Source: UBA9647 sp963739335 | GTDB taxonomy: Bacteria; Bacteroidota; Ignavibacteria; UBA10030 | Assembly: GCA_963739335.1 (NCBI GenBank) | Contig: CAVUAC010000085.1 | Span: forward strand, 3,540 to 67,539 | Length of the DNA: 64,000 nucleotides | Reading direction: 5' to 3' | Shown here: positions 37,277 to 45,496 of the stretch, in pieces | How the letters are laid out: each line of letters opens with the position of its first letter | Position numbering within the stretch: the first letter of the stretch is position 1 | Notes under the pieces: generated by a model | Database searches by the model: none | Told to the model about the DNA's origin: nothing | Seen by the model: only the letters and a program-made list of their open reading frames with translations | Made by a program: the position numbers and the translations under genes

Positions 37277-38143
37277 TCACCGTTGCAAATATCTGCTTCG
37301 CGTAACCACACGTACTGCCAAACTAAGTCCCGAAATAAGAATAATTAACACAAGGGCTGCCGTCCACGCCTGATTGTTCCAATCCTCGAATGGTGCTTTG
37401 GCATAGTCATAGATAAACACCGTTAGTGATCCAATCGGCTCGTTCAACGAGGTTGACCAGAACCTGTTGCCAAGAGCTGTGAACAGCAAAGGCGCAGTTT
37501 CGCCCGCAATCCTGGCAATTGACAGGAGAATGCCTGTAACGATTCCGCGAAATGCGGTCCGCACAATAATTTGCATTGTGGTTTTCCACTGCGGTATCCC
37601 CAGCGCCAATGCTGCCTCACGATACGAATTCGGAACAAGTCGGATCATTTCTTCTGTCGTCCGTGTCACCGTGGGGATCATCAGGATTGCCATAGCGACA
37701 CCCCCCGCAAGGGCGGAGAAGTGTTTCATTGGTACGACAACAAGGCCATATGCGACAACGCCGGCGACGATGGAGGGAACACCACTCAGAACATCAGTCA
37801 TGAATCTTACGAAATAGGCAAATTTGTTATTCCCAAACTCAGCGAGGTAAACACCCGTCAAGACGCCAATCGGAAGACCTATCGCGCTTCCAGTGGAGAC
37901 GAGCACGAGCGTCCCGACGATCGCGTTTGCCATTCCGCCTCCGGACTCCCCCACTGGTTTCGGCATCTGGATGAAGAAGTCCAGGTTCAGATAGCTCACC
38001 CCACGATTAATCGTGTAGAAGAAAATCAGGATGAGCGGTATAAGTGCCACTACAGCGCTCAGGTAACACAATGAGAGCATTGTTGCCCCGACGATTTTCC
38101 TGCGATAGTATTGCCAGGATGGCACAAAGGGTGTGGCGCTCAT
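37277..38143 (-). CDS. pstA: Phosphate ABC transporter permease PstA
   Basis: 288 residues with six membrane helices. The EAA loop is EAALALGIPQWKTTMQII; GIVTGILLSIARIAGETAPLLFTA is the PstA-specific segment. I start it at 38143 because that ATG overlaps the pstC stop by 4 bases (ATGA), which implies coupling; a longer frame from 38167 runs inside pstC. 82 bases separate it from pstB. Confidence 0.95.
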   Translation of the reverse strand: MSATPFVPSWQYYRRKIVGATMLSLCYLSAVVALIPLILIFFYTINRGVSYLNLDFFIQMPKPVGESGGGMANAIVGTLVLVSTGSAIGLPIGVLTGVYLAEFGNNKFAYFVRFMTDVLSGVPSIVAGVVAYGLVVVPMKHFSALAGGVAMAILMIPTVTRTTEEMIRLVPNSYREAALALGIPQWKTTMQIIVRTAFRGIVTGILLSIARIAGETAPLLFTALGNRFWSTSLNEPIGSLTVFIYDYAKAPFEDWNNQAWTAALVLIILISGLSLAVRVVTRSRYLQR

Positions 38144-39129
38144 CGTTTGCTCCGGGTGACGCTCCACACAAGAATTCGGGCGAGCATGTTTACGATGATT
38201 GTCACTACGAAAAGCAGCAGTGCGATTTCAATCAAAGCACTGATATACGTGGAGGTCGTAGCCTCTGTGAACTCATTGGCAATGACGCTCGCCATCGTGT
38301 ATCCAGGATCGAAGAGCGAATAGGAAATTGTCGGCCTGTTCCCTATGACCATTGTGACAGCCATTGTCTCCCCTACGGCTCTTCCCAATCCAAGCAACGT
38401 TGCCCCCAGTATACCCGATTTCGCATCCTTCAGGATCAAGCGAATCGACTGCCACTTGGTTGCACCGACGCCCAAGGATGCCTCGCGCTGAGTCTGTGGG
38501 ACGGATTTCAGAACATCGCGTGATATTGAAGCAATAATTGGGAGAATCATCACGGACAGGATGAGTCCTGCTGCGAGCATTCCGAATCCGTACGGAGCTC
38601 CGTGGAAGATCGGCAGAAACCCAAGGTTGCGGGAAAAAGCGGGTTCGATGCTGGTTCGAATCCATGGCACCAACACGAAAATTCCCCAAAGACCGTACAC
38701 GATACTTGGGATGCCTGCCAGTAGCTCAATGAGAAAAGATAACGGCCGTTCCAGCCGCGACGGGGCCAGTTCAGAAAGAAAGATCGCTATCCCAATGCTC
38801 AATGGCAAAGCAATCACTAACGCGATGGCTGAGGAAACGAGGGTGCCGAAGATGAATGGCAGTGCACCATATAACTCCTGAACAGGGTCCCATGTTGTCC
38901 CTGTCAGGAACCCCCAGCCGAACTTCAGGATTGAGGGCTTCGAGTCCTGGTACATCTCGTATCCCATAAGCAGAATCAACGACAGAACGAGCACGGCGAA
39001 AATCATCGTCGTATATTTGAAAACGACATCCCCCAAGTTGTGCTTGGGGGATGTTCTGGCTTGCCTAAGAGAGAGGGCGGATTCTTGGCTGGGAATGTTC
39101 AACTGTGCTTGTCTTCTCTGTTGTCTCAA
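38140..39129 (-). CDS. pstC: Phosphate ABC transporter permease PstC
   Basis: 329 residues, six helices after a ~35-residue cytoplasmic N-terminus. WGFLTGTTWDPV, ELLAGIPSIVYGLWGIFVL and REASLGVGATKWQ (EAA loop), then GRAVGETMAVTMVIGN are PstC hallmarks. Forms the inner-membrane channel with PstA. Starts 28 bases after the corrected end of pstS. Confidence 0.95.
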   Translation of the reverse strand: MRQQRRQAQLNIPSQESALSLRQARTSPKHNLGDVVFKYTTMIFAVLVLSLILLMGYEMYQDSKPSILKFGWGFLTGTTWDPVQELYGALPFIFGTLVSSAIALVIALPLSIGIAIFLSELAPSRLERPLSFLIELLAGIPSIVYGLWGIFVLVPWIRTSIEPAFSRNLGFLPIFHGAPYGFGMLAAGLILSVMILPIIASISRDVLKSVPQTQREASLGVGATKWQSIRLILKDAKSGILGATLLGLGRAVGETMAVTMVIGNRPTISYSLFDPGYTMASVIANEFTEATTSTYISALIEIALLLFVVTIIVNMLARILVWSVTRSKR

Positions 39130-39156
39130 CGGTGACTAGATGGTGTTGCGACGTCC

Positions 39157-40189
39157 TCAGTACCTGAATTGCGCCGATCTTCGCTTGGCATCGCTTCACG
39201 ACTTCCTTGGGCAAAGGCGCATACAACAGATCTTGCGCGTAGGACTGCCCCTCCCCCATCGCCCATTTCAGAAACTTGACCAGGGCCTCTCTCTTCTCCT
39301 TGTCTTTCATATGTTTGTAGACCAAGAGCCACGTGAATCCTGAGATTGGGTAGGAGTTTTTCCCATCCGCATCAGTAATCGAAACACGCAGATCCTCCGG
39401 AAAGTTCTTCGCCGAGCCGGCCGCGGCGGCCGTCACGGATTCGAGCGTTGGCTCCACAAAAGTTCCAGATTTATTCTTCATAAAGGCGTACGGCAGGTTA
39501 TTCTTCACAGCATAGGCTAATTCCACATATCCGACCGCACCCGGTGCCTGCTTCACGAGGCCTGTCACTCCTTCATTTCCCTTGCCGCCAAGCCCAACTG
39601 GCCAATTGACAGATGTTCCTTTTCCCACTTTGGTTTCCCAGTCCTTGCTCACTTTTGTGAGGTAATCGGTGAAAATGAATGAGGTACCGCTGCCATCGGA
39701 ACGATGTGCAACGACGATCTGCTGATCCGGAAAGGATTTTCCCGGGTTGAGATCTACGATCTTCGAGTCGTTCCATTTCGTGATCTCGCCTAGGAAGATC
39801 GAGGCGAGAACTGCAGGAGTCAATCTCAGACCGCTTCCAATCTCAGGAACGTTGTACGTGACTACCACAGCGCCCATCACTGTCGGAATATGAAGGATCT
39901 CGGTCCCCTGTTTGGTTGCCGCGTCCTTCATCTGCTCTGGAGTCATCGGTCCATCCGTTGCGCCAAAATCTACCGTTCCCTCGATCACTTGCTTGATCCC
40001 TCCTCCGCTGCCAATCGACTGATAATTAAACTCGATGTTCGTTTTTGTGTGATATACGTCGAACCACTTTGAATAGATGACGTAGGGAAATGTCGCTCCG
40101 GCTCCGTTGAGCTTGAGCTGAGCATGGAGCGTGAGGTTACCGACTGCTACCGTGAGCAGGATGAACAGAGCAATCTTCAAAGCTTTCAT
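39157..40189 (-). CDS. pstS: Periplasmic phosphate-binding protein PstS
   Basis: Signal peptide (~1-23, ending LHAQ), then LNGAGATFPYVIYSKWFDVY, the phosphate-binding YQSIGSGGGIKQ, DFGATDGPM and RSDGSGTSFIF. Family length ~340. The open frame as read continues to 39065, adding ~30 residues that overlap pstC. Removing one base near 39163 makes it end as ...AKIGAIQY at 39157, the usual PstS ending, with no overlap. I therefore take the longer end as a one-base error. Confidence 0.92.
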
Positions 40190-40263
40190 AGTGAATTCCT
40201 TTCGTGAGTGACTATGTGGTGACTAGGCCTGTCAGTTGCGTTCATTGACGGATCTCGGAGCGA

Positions 40264-41367
40264 TCAGAGAAACACCCAAAATAAAGTTACGCGCCCGGTC
40301 ACGGCCGCCTTCGGGGTCGCACCGTTCGTCGGTGCCTCGTACGATTCATAGTAGATGTTCGGCATGATCGAAACGTTTTTGTCCACTTTCCAATCAAGCC
40401 CTCCGATAATCAGGTTCCGCATGTCTCCCTTCGAATTGCTGTCGGTATTGGGATCGAAGTTGTCGTACCGCAGAACCACGGCAAGATCGGATTGAAGAAA
40501 AACGGAACCCCAAAACGAAAGACCGAGCGCACTTTTGCTCGCCAATGCCGTTCCGTTATTGTAGCCATTAGAAGTGGATTGCGTAAACGCTTCAGCGCCA
40601 AGCTTGAACGAGCCTGACTGCCCGTACGTGACGAACGCTGATGCCGTGAACGTACCATCATCGACTTTCTTGCCCGCATTGTATGGATCGGCTATCTGAG
40701 CTCTGTCCTGGAAGTCGACGTTCACCATAGCGTAGAAGTCGGAGCTAGGTTTGATGGAAAGCTGGCCATAGTACCTCTTGTATTTGTCCGTCTCCGGACT
40801 GTTGCCGCTGCCATTGGCGAACATCAGCCAATAGTTGACCATCCCGTCTCCCGTGAGCTTTCCTTTAAGAGCAACACCAAAATCACGGGAAGGAACGATA
40901 CCTCGCAAATCCATGATCGTCTTTTCCAATGATCGGTATCCCCAATAACTCTCAGATGCGTCGAAGGTTGGAGAAGGTTGAATCCCGAAGACGAGGTTGC
41001 TTCCGCTGAACACGTTCTTCCACATCAAATATGCGTCCTTGACCATCGTCCCGATCTTATTGTTGGGGAACAGTGTTGCTATCGGATCTACCTCTAGTCG
41101 GAAACGGGTCGTGAATTTCTCAGAGATATCGTTATCGTACGCAAAGTAGATCCGGCGGATCTGAAACGCCTGATAGGATGTGCCGCCCGGCGAGGAACTG
41201 TTCGCGCCCGAATTTGCCAATGCCGCGGAATTCGGATCGCGAGCGACATTATAGAAGTAATCTCCGAACATATAACCGCTGAACTTTCCGGCGGAACCTT
41301 TGTCCTGGGCGAACACGAGAGTCGCGCAAACCAGGAGCAGGAAGAACGTTAGAAACAGTTTTTTCAT
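40264..41367 (-). CDS. Phosphate-selective porin (OprP/OprO-like)
   Basis: 367 residues. Signal peptide MKKLFLTFFLLLVCATLVFAQ sets the start at 41367 (the longer frame has no coding character). It then has alternating barrel strands and the OprP-family segments FQIRRIYFAYDNDISEKF and RFRLEVD, ending in Leu/Phe. Lies between the small membrane protein at 41.5 kb and pstS, so it most likely supplies phosphate to the periplasm as part of the same Pho operon. Confidence 0.9.
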   Translation of the reverse strand: MKKLFLTFFLLLVCATLVFAQDKGSAGKFSGYMFGDYFYNVARDPNSAALANSGANSSSPGGTSYQAFQIRRIYFAYDNDISEKFTTRFRLEVDPIATLFPNNKIGTMVKDAYLMWKNVFSGSNLVFGIQPSPTFDASESYWGYRSLEKTIMDLRGIVPSRDFGVALKGKLTGDGMVNYWLMFANGSGNSPETDKYKRYYGQLSIKPSSDFYAMVNVDFQDRAQIADPYNAGKKVDDGTFTASAFVTYGQSGSFKLGAEAFTQSTSNGYNNGTALASKSALGLSFWGSVFLQSDLAVVLRYDNFDPNTDSNSKGDMRNLIIGGLDWKVDKNVSIMPNIYYESYEAPTNGATPKAAVTGRVTLFWVFL

Positions 41368-41481
41368 CTGAATCTCCTCTAAAATAGTTAAGAGAAAACA
41401 AGTGAGTTGGGAATGTCGGTTGGACTTGAGGCAGGCCTTTGATGAAGAACTCACCTCTGTGAATCCTAGCGGAATCTGCTA

Positions 41482-41688
41482 TCAAAGCAACCAGCCGTTG
41501 ACAACGCACCCGAACGCAAAGGTAGCAATCGCGACAAGCGCCATCAGCACCTTGAATTCGCTATCGCTTATAGGTTCGCAATCCTCAAAATGAAGTCGTC
41601 CGCCGATCCAATGACCGGCAAAGAACGACGGCAAGCTCGCCTTTCCCCTGTCTTCTGCGACTACTGACGTGTTTGTCATTTGAGGCAT
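41482..41688 (-). CDS. Tiny single-pass membrane protein, Pho-linked family member A
   Basis: 68 residues. Hydrophilic N-terminal ~43 residues, then ISDSEF, then one membrane helix (~46-66: VLMALVAIATFAFGCVV) and a 4-residue end. The C-terminal block aligns with the proteins at 41.8 kb and 48.1 kb (I-[SD]-D-x-x-F-x-x-x-x-A). It starts ~27 bases after the predicted transcription start of the four-repeat promoter at 41722-41778. It is the first gene ahead of porin-pstS-pstC-pstA-pstB-phoU. Predicted topology: N-terminus in the cytoplasm, very short far-side tail. No known family recognised. Confidence 0.75.
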   Translation of the reverse strand: MPQMTNTSVVAEDRGKASLPSFFAGHWIGGRLHFEDCEPISDSEFKVLMALVAIATFAFGCVVNGWLL

Positions 41689-41721
41689 CCTGGGTCTCTG
41701 CTCCTTTGGTAGTTTGCAGCA

Positions 41722-41778
41722 TAAAGTTACTTAACAGCCGTTAGCCAAATGTTAGCAGCGTACTAAGAAATTGTTAAG
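41722..41778 (-). promoter_or_regulatory. Pho-box promoter 1 (heads the pst operon)
   Basis: On the minus strand, four hexamers CTTAAC, CTTAGT, GCTAAC, GCTAAC start at 11-base intervals from 41778. Five bases after the fourth 11-mer comes TAACTTTA (41729-41722), the -7 box. Direct repeats at 11-bp period are how PhoB/PhoP (OmpR-family) regulators bind; TTAACA is the Bacillus PhoP half-site. Same geometry as two other sites in the window. Confidence 0.75.
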
Positions 41779-41831
41779 AGGAACGTGCAATACGGATGCT
41801 TCGAACGACAGAACGCCAACGGCTACGGTGA

Positions 41832-42017
41832 TCAAATGGTACAGCCGCGTATCAGCATACCGGCGGCAACGACAATAGCCAATGCAAGTGCCAGACCAAC
41901 GTAGAATCGGCGATCGCTGATCGCCTCCGGCTCTTCAGCATCATCATCGGGTGGCAGGAATGTCTCGATGAGCCAGAACGGAAAGGGCTTCTGATCATCT
42001 TTCTTGTGTTCGATCAT
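41832..42017 (-). CDS. Tiny single-pass membrane protein, Pho-linked family member B
   Basis: 61 residues. Acidic, proline-containing N-terminus (PPDDDAEEPEA), then ISDRRF, one membrane helix (~39-56: VGLALALAIVVAAGMLI) and the end RGCTI. It shares the I-S-D-x-x-F-then-helix block with members A and C. Its own four-repeat promoter lies 57-113 bases upstream. The N-terminal half is unrelated to members A and C, so only the helix and its entry motif are conserved. Confidence 0.72.
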   Translation of the reverse strand: MIEHKKDDQKPFPFWLIETFLPPDDDAEEPEAISDRRFYVGLALALAIVVAAGMLIRGCTI

Positions 42018-42073
42018 TTCTTTATCAGACCAAAGATCGACGAACTCTTATTTCAACACGGTCGTTTGGTGAT

Positions 42074-42130
42074 TCAATGTAGCCTTTAGTCATTAACTAG
42101 GTGTTAGTCAGATGTTAAGAAATTGTTATG
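42074..42130 (-). promoter_or_regulatory. Pho-box promoter 2 (small protein B)
   Basis: Minus strand: CATAAC, CTTAAC, ACTAAC, GTTAAT at 11-base steps from 42130, then 5 bases, then TACATTGA (42081-42074). Layout identical to sites 1 and 3. It also lies ~230 bases upstream of the divergent glycosyltransferase gene. Confidence 0.72.
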
Positions 42131-42358
42131 GAGCGTTGGCGTGATAGCACTCTTCCAATGACTCCACAAGTCTGTGGCACTGGCAGAGAATGACCGGCTT
42201 CCGAAACCACAACTTCTTGGGAGATTAGGTTCATCAGATTTGTGAAACGGCAAACACAAGGATTTTGTCGACGAGAGTTTACAGTTTCATAACGGGCCAA
42301 TCACACTTGGATAAATTGCTCTTCTATATTACACCATCATTTTGATGGAGGGTCTTCC
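42131..42358. other. Upstream region of the glycosyltransferase gene
   Basis: About 228 bases with no gene. TATATTAC near 42325 could be a -7 box for the plus-strand trio, but no TTG lies at the usual 23-base distance. A GGAGG ribosome site occurs at 42347-42351, 7 bases before the ATG. I find no plus-strand four-repeat box here. Confidence 0.4.
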
Positions 42359-43501
42359 ATGCGAATCGCTTACTTCAATGCCAATCTTCGTCGTGGTCAG
42401 GATGGAGTAACAAGAGTCATGTACAAGATGTTCGAAGCCACGCTCACGCGACGCCACGAGGCGATGGCTTTCACTTCGACGCTGCCTGATCCCGAGGATC
42501 AAATCATACCGATGCAAAAAGTCCGCTCTGTCGTCTTCCCTCTCCAGAAGAACTACCGGATCGCCTTGCCGAGTTATCAGATGCTTGTAAGTTCCCTGGA
42601 AGCGTTTTCGGCCGATATCATCCACATCAATAGTCCCTGCACGCTTGGTTTTGCGGCAATGAGGTATGCTCGACAGTTCAACATTCCAGTTGTCGCGACG
42701 TATCACACCCATTTCCCGACGTACCCAAGATACTACGGCCTCTCAGCATTGGAAGAGCTGGCCTGGAGAGTTTCACGATACCTCTATAACAGAATGGATC
42801 GTACGTTTGTCCCGACGACGCCAATTCTGGAAGAACTGAAAGAACACGACATCTGTCGACTCGAGTACCTGCCACATGGAGTCGACCTGGCGCTCTTCAA
42901 TCCTCAGAATCGCTCCTGGCAGTGGAGAGAGCAAATCGGCGCCACCAAGAAACCTGTCGTGCTTTTCGTAAGCCGCCTGGTCTGGGAAAAAGATCTTGCT
43001 GTGCTGGCTGATGCGTATCGTACTCTCCGCCAGCAAGGAACGGATTTTGAGATGGTCATTGTCGGAGAAGGCCATGCCAGGGAAGAGTTTGAAAAGATGA
43101 TGCCGGGTGCGCACTTTCTTGGGTATCAGTCCGGACGAGCCCTTGCAGAGAGCTACGCTTCCGCCGACGTGTTCGTTTTCCCATCGACAACTGAGACGTT
43201 CGGCCTCGTGACAGTCGAGGCCATGGCATCTGGTCTTGCGCCGGTAGCAGCAGACGTTGGAGGCGCGGCAGGGATCATTGAGCACGGGAAATCGGGCATC
43301 CTTACGCCACCGCACAGCGGGGCTGCTCTGGCCGATGGCGTTGCATCACTCATCACAGACCCAAATGCTCTGGAATCAATCGCGAGGAACGCTTTAAAGC
43401 GAGCTCAAGAATTCTCCTGGCACAGCGTTCTCGATCAAATGTTCAACAGTTATGAGTCGGTTATCCATGAACACAAACGCCGCCACGCTCGAGCTGCATA
43501 G
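42359..43501 (+). CDS. GT4-family glycosyltransferase, probable glycolipid synthase
   Basis: 380 residues, GT-B fold. N-terminal acceptor domain with GGQDGVTRV-like opening (RRGQDGVTRVMYKM) and YHTHFPTYPRYYG, then the nucleotide-sugar domain with FVSRLVWEKDL, GEGHAREEF, and the E-x7-E motif in TTETFGLVTVEAMASGL. This arrangement is typical of SQD2/MgtA-like enzymes that glycosylate diacylglycerol. Its place between two Pho-box modules suggests replacement of phospholipids by glycolipids when phosphate is scarce (inference). The next gene begins 28 bases later. Confidence 0.85.
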   Translation: MRIAYFNANLRRGQDGVTRVMYKMFEATLTRRHEAMAFTSTLPDPEDQIIPMQKVRSVVFPLQKNYRIALPSYQMLVSSLEAFSADIIHINSPCTLGFAAMRYARQFNIPVVATYHTHFPTYPRYYGLSALEELAWRVSRYLYNRMDRTFVPTTPILEELKEHDICRLEYLPHGVDLALFNPQNRSWQWREQIGATKKPVVLFVSRLVWEKDLAVLADAYRTLRQQGTDFEMVIVGEGHAREEFEKMMPGAHFLGYQSGRALAESYASADVFVFPSTTETFGLVTVEAMASGLAPVAADVGGAAGIIEHGKSGILTPPHSGAALADGVASLITDPNALESIARNALKRAQEFSWHSVLDQMFNSYESVIHEHKRRHARAA

Positions 43502-43529
43502 GCGAAAGAGCCAGGGAAATAAATTCGGG

Positions 43530-44522
43530 ATGCAAGCGCGATCAACCGCGGCTGCGCGTGCGCGCCATCAGGGCTTCAAGCTCGTACATATCTCTGATCC
43601 GCATCTGAGCCGCCAATTTTATCGCGAACATATCAAGTCATTCAAAGTGCTCCTCCGATCTATCGTCGAGTCAGGCTGTGATCACCTTGTTATTTCCGGA
43701 GATATCGTCAGTACGGGTGATCGCGACGATTACTATCTAGCTCGAGAGATCTTCGGGACGATGGATTTGTTGGATGCGACACGCCTCACGGTCATTCCAG
43801 GGAATCATGACATTTTCGGAGGTCCGCACCGGGCCACCGACGTCCTGAGTTTTCCACAACATATCCGCAGTGTGGACTATGCGCGCCGCCTCGAGATGTT
43901 TCAGCGTGCATTCGATGAGACATTCAACAACGTCATAACCTATGGCACCAACAGTGTTTTTCCTTTTGTCAAACACGTCGGTCCCTATTCCATCATCGGC
44001 CTGAATTCCGTGCCTCCATGGTCCTTGAGAAAAAACGTGCTGGGCAGCAATGGCATTCTGTGTGAGTTGCAGCGCAATGGACTTCTCCAGATGGCGATCG
44101 AAGGAAGGCTGCGGAATACAGTTCCTATCGTAGCAATCCACCATCACTTCTATGATCTGAACGACGGTTCTATCAATTCCAGTCTGTGGCGAAAGATTGA
44201 AGCAACCACCATGAGAATGAGAAACCGGAGAAAGATACTCCGGATCTTTGAATCTCTTGGAGTTCGCTATGTTCTCCATGGACACGTTCATCGGAATGAG
44301 CTGTATCGAAAATCTGATATGACGTTTCTCAATGGGGCCGGCGCCGTGTGCGACGATCCCATCGAGTTTCTTAAGTGCAACGAACTCCAGTACAAAAATG
44401 GAAGTGTTCAGGTTCGAATCAATGTCCTCTCGGTTCCTTTTGAGCCCGCAACTCAGACGCTTCCGAAGCATCGGTTGCACTACCCGGTGACGCTCCCTGC
44501 GCTGTCCTCAGTCACGAAATAG
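43530..44522 (+). CDS. Calcineurin-like metallophosphoesterase
   Basis: ~330 residues. Complete metal site: HISDPHL, GDIVSTGDRDDY, PGNHD, IHHHFYD and GHVHRNE. Closest in style to the CpdA/Icc class that cleaves phosphodiesters. Starts are ambiguous: ATG 43452 and 43467 overlap the glycosyltransferase; ATG 43530 gives no overlap and begins just before homology. In Pho regulons, a related metallophosphoesterase (PlcP) degrades phospholipids during lipid remodelling; that role would suit the neighbours but is not proven by the sequence. No signal peptide is seen. Confidence 0.85.
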   Translation: MQARSTAAARARHQGFKLVHISDPHLSRQFYREHIKSFKVLLRSIVESGCDHLVISGDIVSTGDRDDYYLAREIFGTMDLLDATRLTVIPGNHDIFGGPHRATDVLSFPQHIRSVDYARRLEMFQRAFDETFNNVITYGTNSVFPFVKHVGPYSIIGLNSVPPWSLRKNVLGSNGILCELQRNGLLQMAIEGRLRNTVPIVAIHHHFYDLNDGSINSSLWRKIEATTMRMRNRRKILRIFESLGVRYVLHGHVHRNELYRKSDMTFLNGAGAVCDDPIEFLKCNELQYKNGSVQVRINVLSVPFEPATQTLPKHRLHYPVTLPALSSVTK

Positions 44523-44527
44523 CTTCG

Positions 44528-45310
44528 ATGATTGAATTGCTCAAATACCAGATCCTGGAGTTGGAACGCCTTTTCGAGACAACAGGGGTTCCCGACGCCG
44601 CAAGAATTGCTGTCTTTGACCTCGATAACACTATGTTGGTCGGCGACATTGGAGATGCTGTGTTCGCCCAGCTCGCTTTTGAAGGACATCCTCTCTCCTT
44701 GACGTGGTCAGAGTATCAGCGGGTCCTCCGAAGCCATAGAAGCAAGGCATATGCTGACGTCGTCAAGGCAATGGCCGGAACTGAGCCGGCAATCGTTGTT
44801 CGGGCAACGGAACTGCTCCTGGAGCGCGGCAAAAAGTCAATCAAGTTCCCGCTCGATCTCGTGCAGAGGCCCATTCCACGCCCGCTGTTCGTCGAGTTCA
44901 TTTCATTCCTCAGAGAGCAGCACTATCAGATCTATGTGCTCTCGGCGAGCAACCACATATCTGTTCAACTTGTCGCGGAGCGGTGGTTTCAAATTCCGCC
45001 GTCGCACTCATTCGGAATCCAGGCGAGAATTCGGGATGGCAAATTGACCTCCGACTTGATCGAACCATTGCCAGTAGGCAACGGGAAGGCATTACTGTTC
45101 CGACACCTCGTTCCCCTCTTCTCCCCCATCATCACTGCAACAGACAGCAGAATCGATTTGCCCTTGTTGCGCTTGACTCATCCGCTAGGTTTTTCGCTGT
45201 GGGTGGGTGACAATCGAAGCGACTTCCAGACCGTTACAGATCTTGTCGGAACCAAGCAGCGCTTCTTCCTCGTCGACGGCAACGAGTCTTTTGCAGTCGA
45301 GGAGTACTGA
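44528..45310 (+). CDS. HAD-superfamily phosphatase (PSPase/PHOSPHO1-like subclass I)
   Basis: 260 residues. HAD motif I FDLDNTM (nucleophile and acid Asp), motif II SAS (in YVLSASNH), Lys of GNGKA, and a motif III Asp in TDSRIDLPLL. The alpha-helical cap between motifs I and II fits the IB group, whose members include phosphoserine and phosphocholine phosphatases. As third gene after a glycosyltransferase and a phosphoesterase, it could release phosphate from head groups freed by phospholipid breakdown (inference). Six bases separate it from the phosphoesterase. Confidence 0.82.
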   Translation: MIELLKYQILELERLFETTGVPDAARIAVFDLDNTMLVGDIGDAVFAQLAFEGHPLSLTWSEYQRVLRSHRSKAYADVVKAMAGTEPAIVVRATELLLERGKKSIKFPLDLVQRPIPRPLFVEFISFLREQHYQIYVLSASNHISVQLVAERWFQIPPSHSFGIQARIRDGKLTSDLIEPLPVGNGKALLFRHLVPLFSPIITATDSRIDLPLLRLTHPLGFSLWVGDNRSDFQTVTDLVGTKQRFFLVDGNESFAVEEY

Positions 45311-45496
45311 AGCCACGTCAAGAATATGGTTGTGAGGTTCCGTGGCAAGATTTTCTCTGCGTCGCTCCCGCCTGCCCACCCCCGCACGTTCTCATCGGGG
45401 AGGCGGACGTTCTCGCGGTTAGATTTAACCCGCGAAGGCCGCCCCCGAAGGGGGCACTTCGTGAAAGGGGCCGCTAAGTGACTCTTGAGATAGGCT
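45311..45496. other. Convergent intergenic region with GC hairpin
   Basis: Between two converging genes. GCCCCC (45441-45446) and GGGGGC (45450-45455) form a perfect hairpin with loop GAA, and flanking GGCC repeats can lengthen it. No T run. It may act as a factor-dependent or bidirectional stop. Confidence 0.45.

Noticed and set aside
42131..42358. Plus-strand Pho box for the glycosyltransferase operon
   Set aside because: I looked for TTAAC-like hexamers at 11-bp steps on the plus strand and found none.
45441..45455. GC hairpin as a classical terminator
   Set aside because: Perfect stem but no T run on either strand; kept only as a hairpin note.
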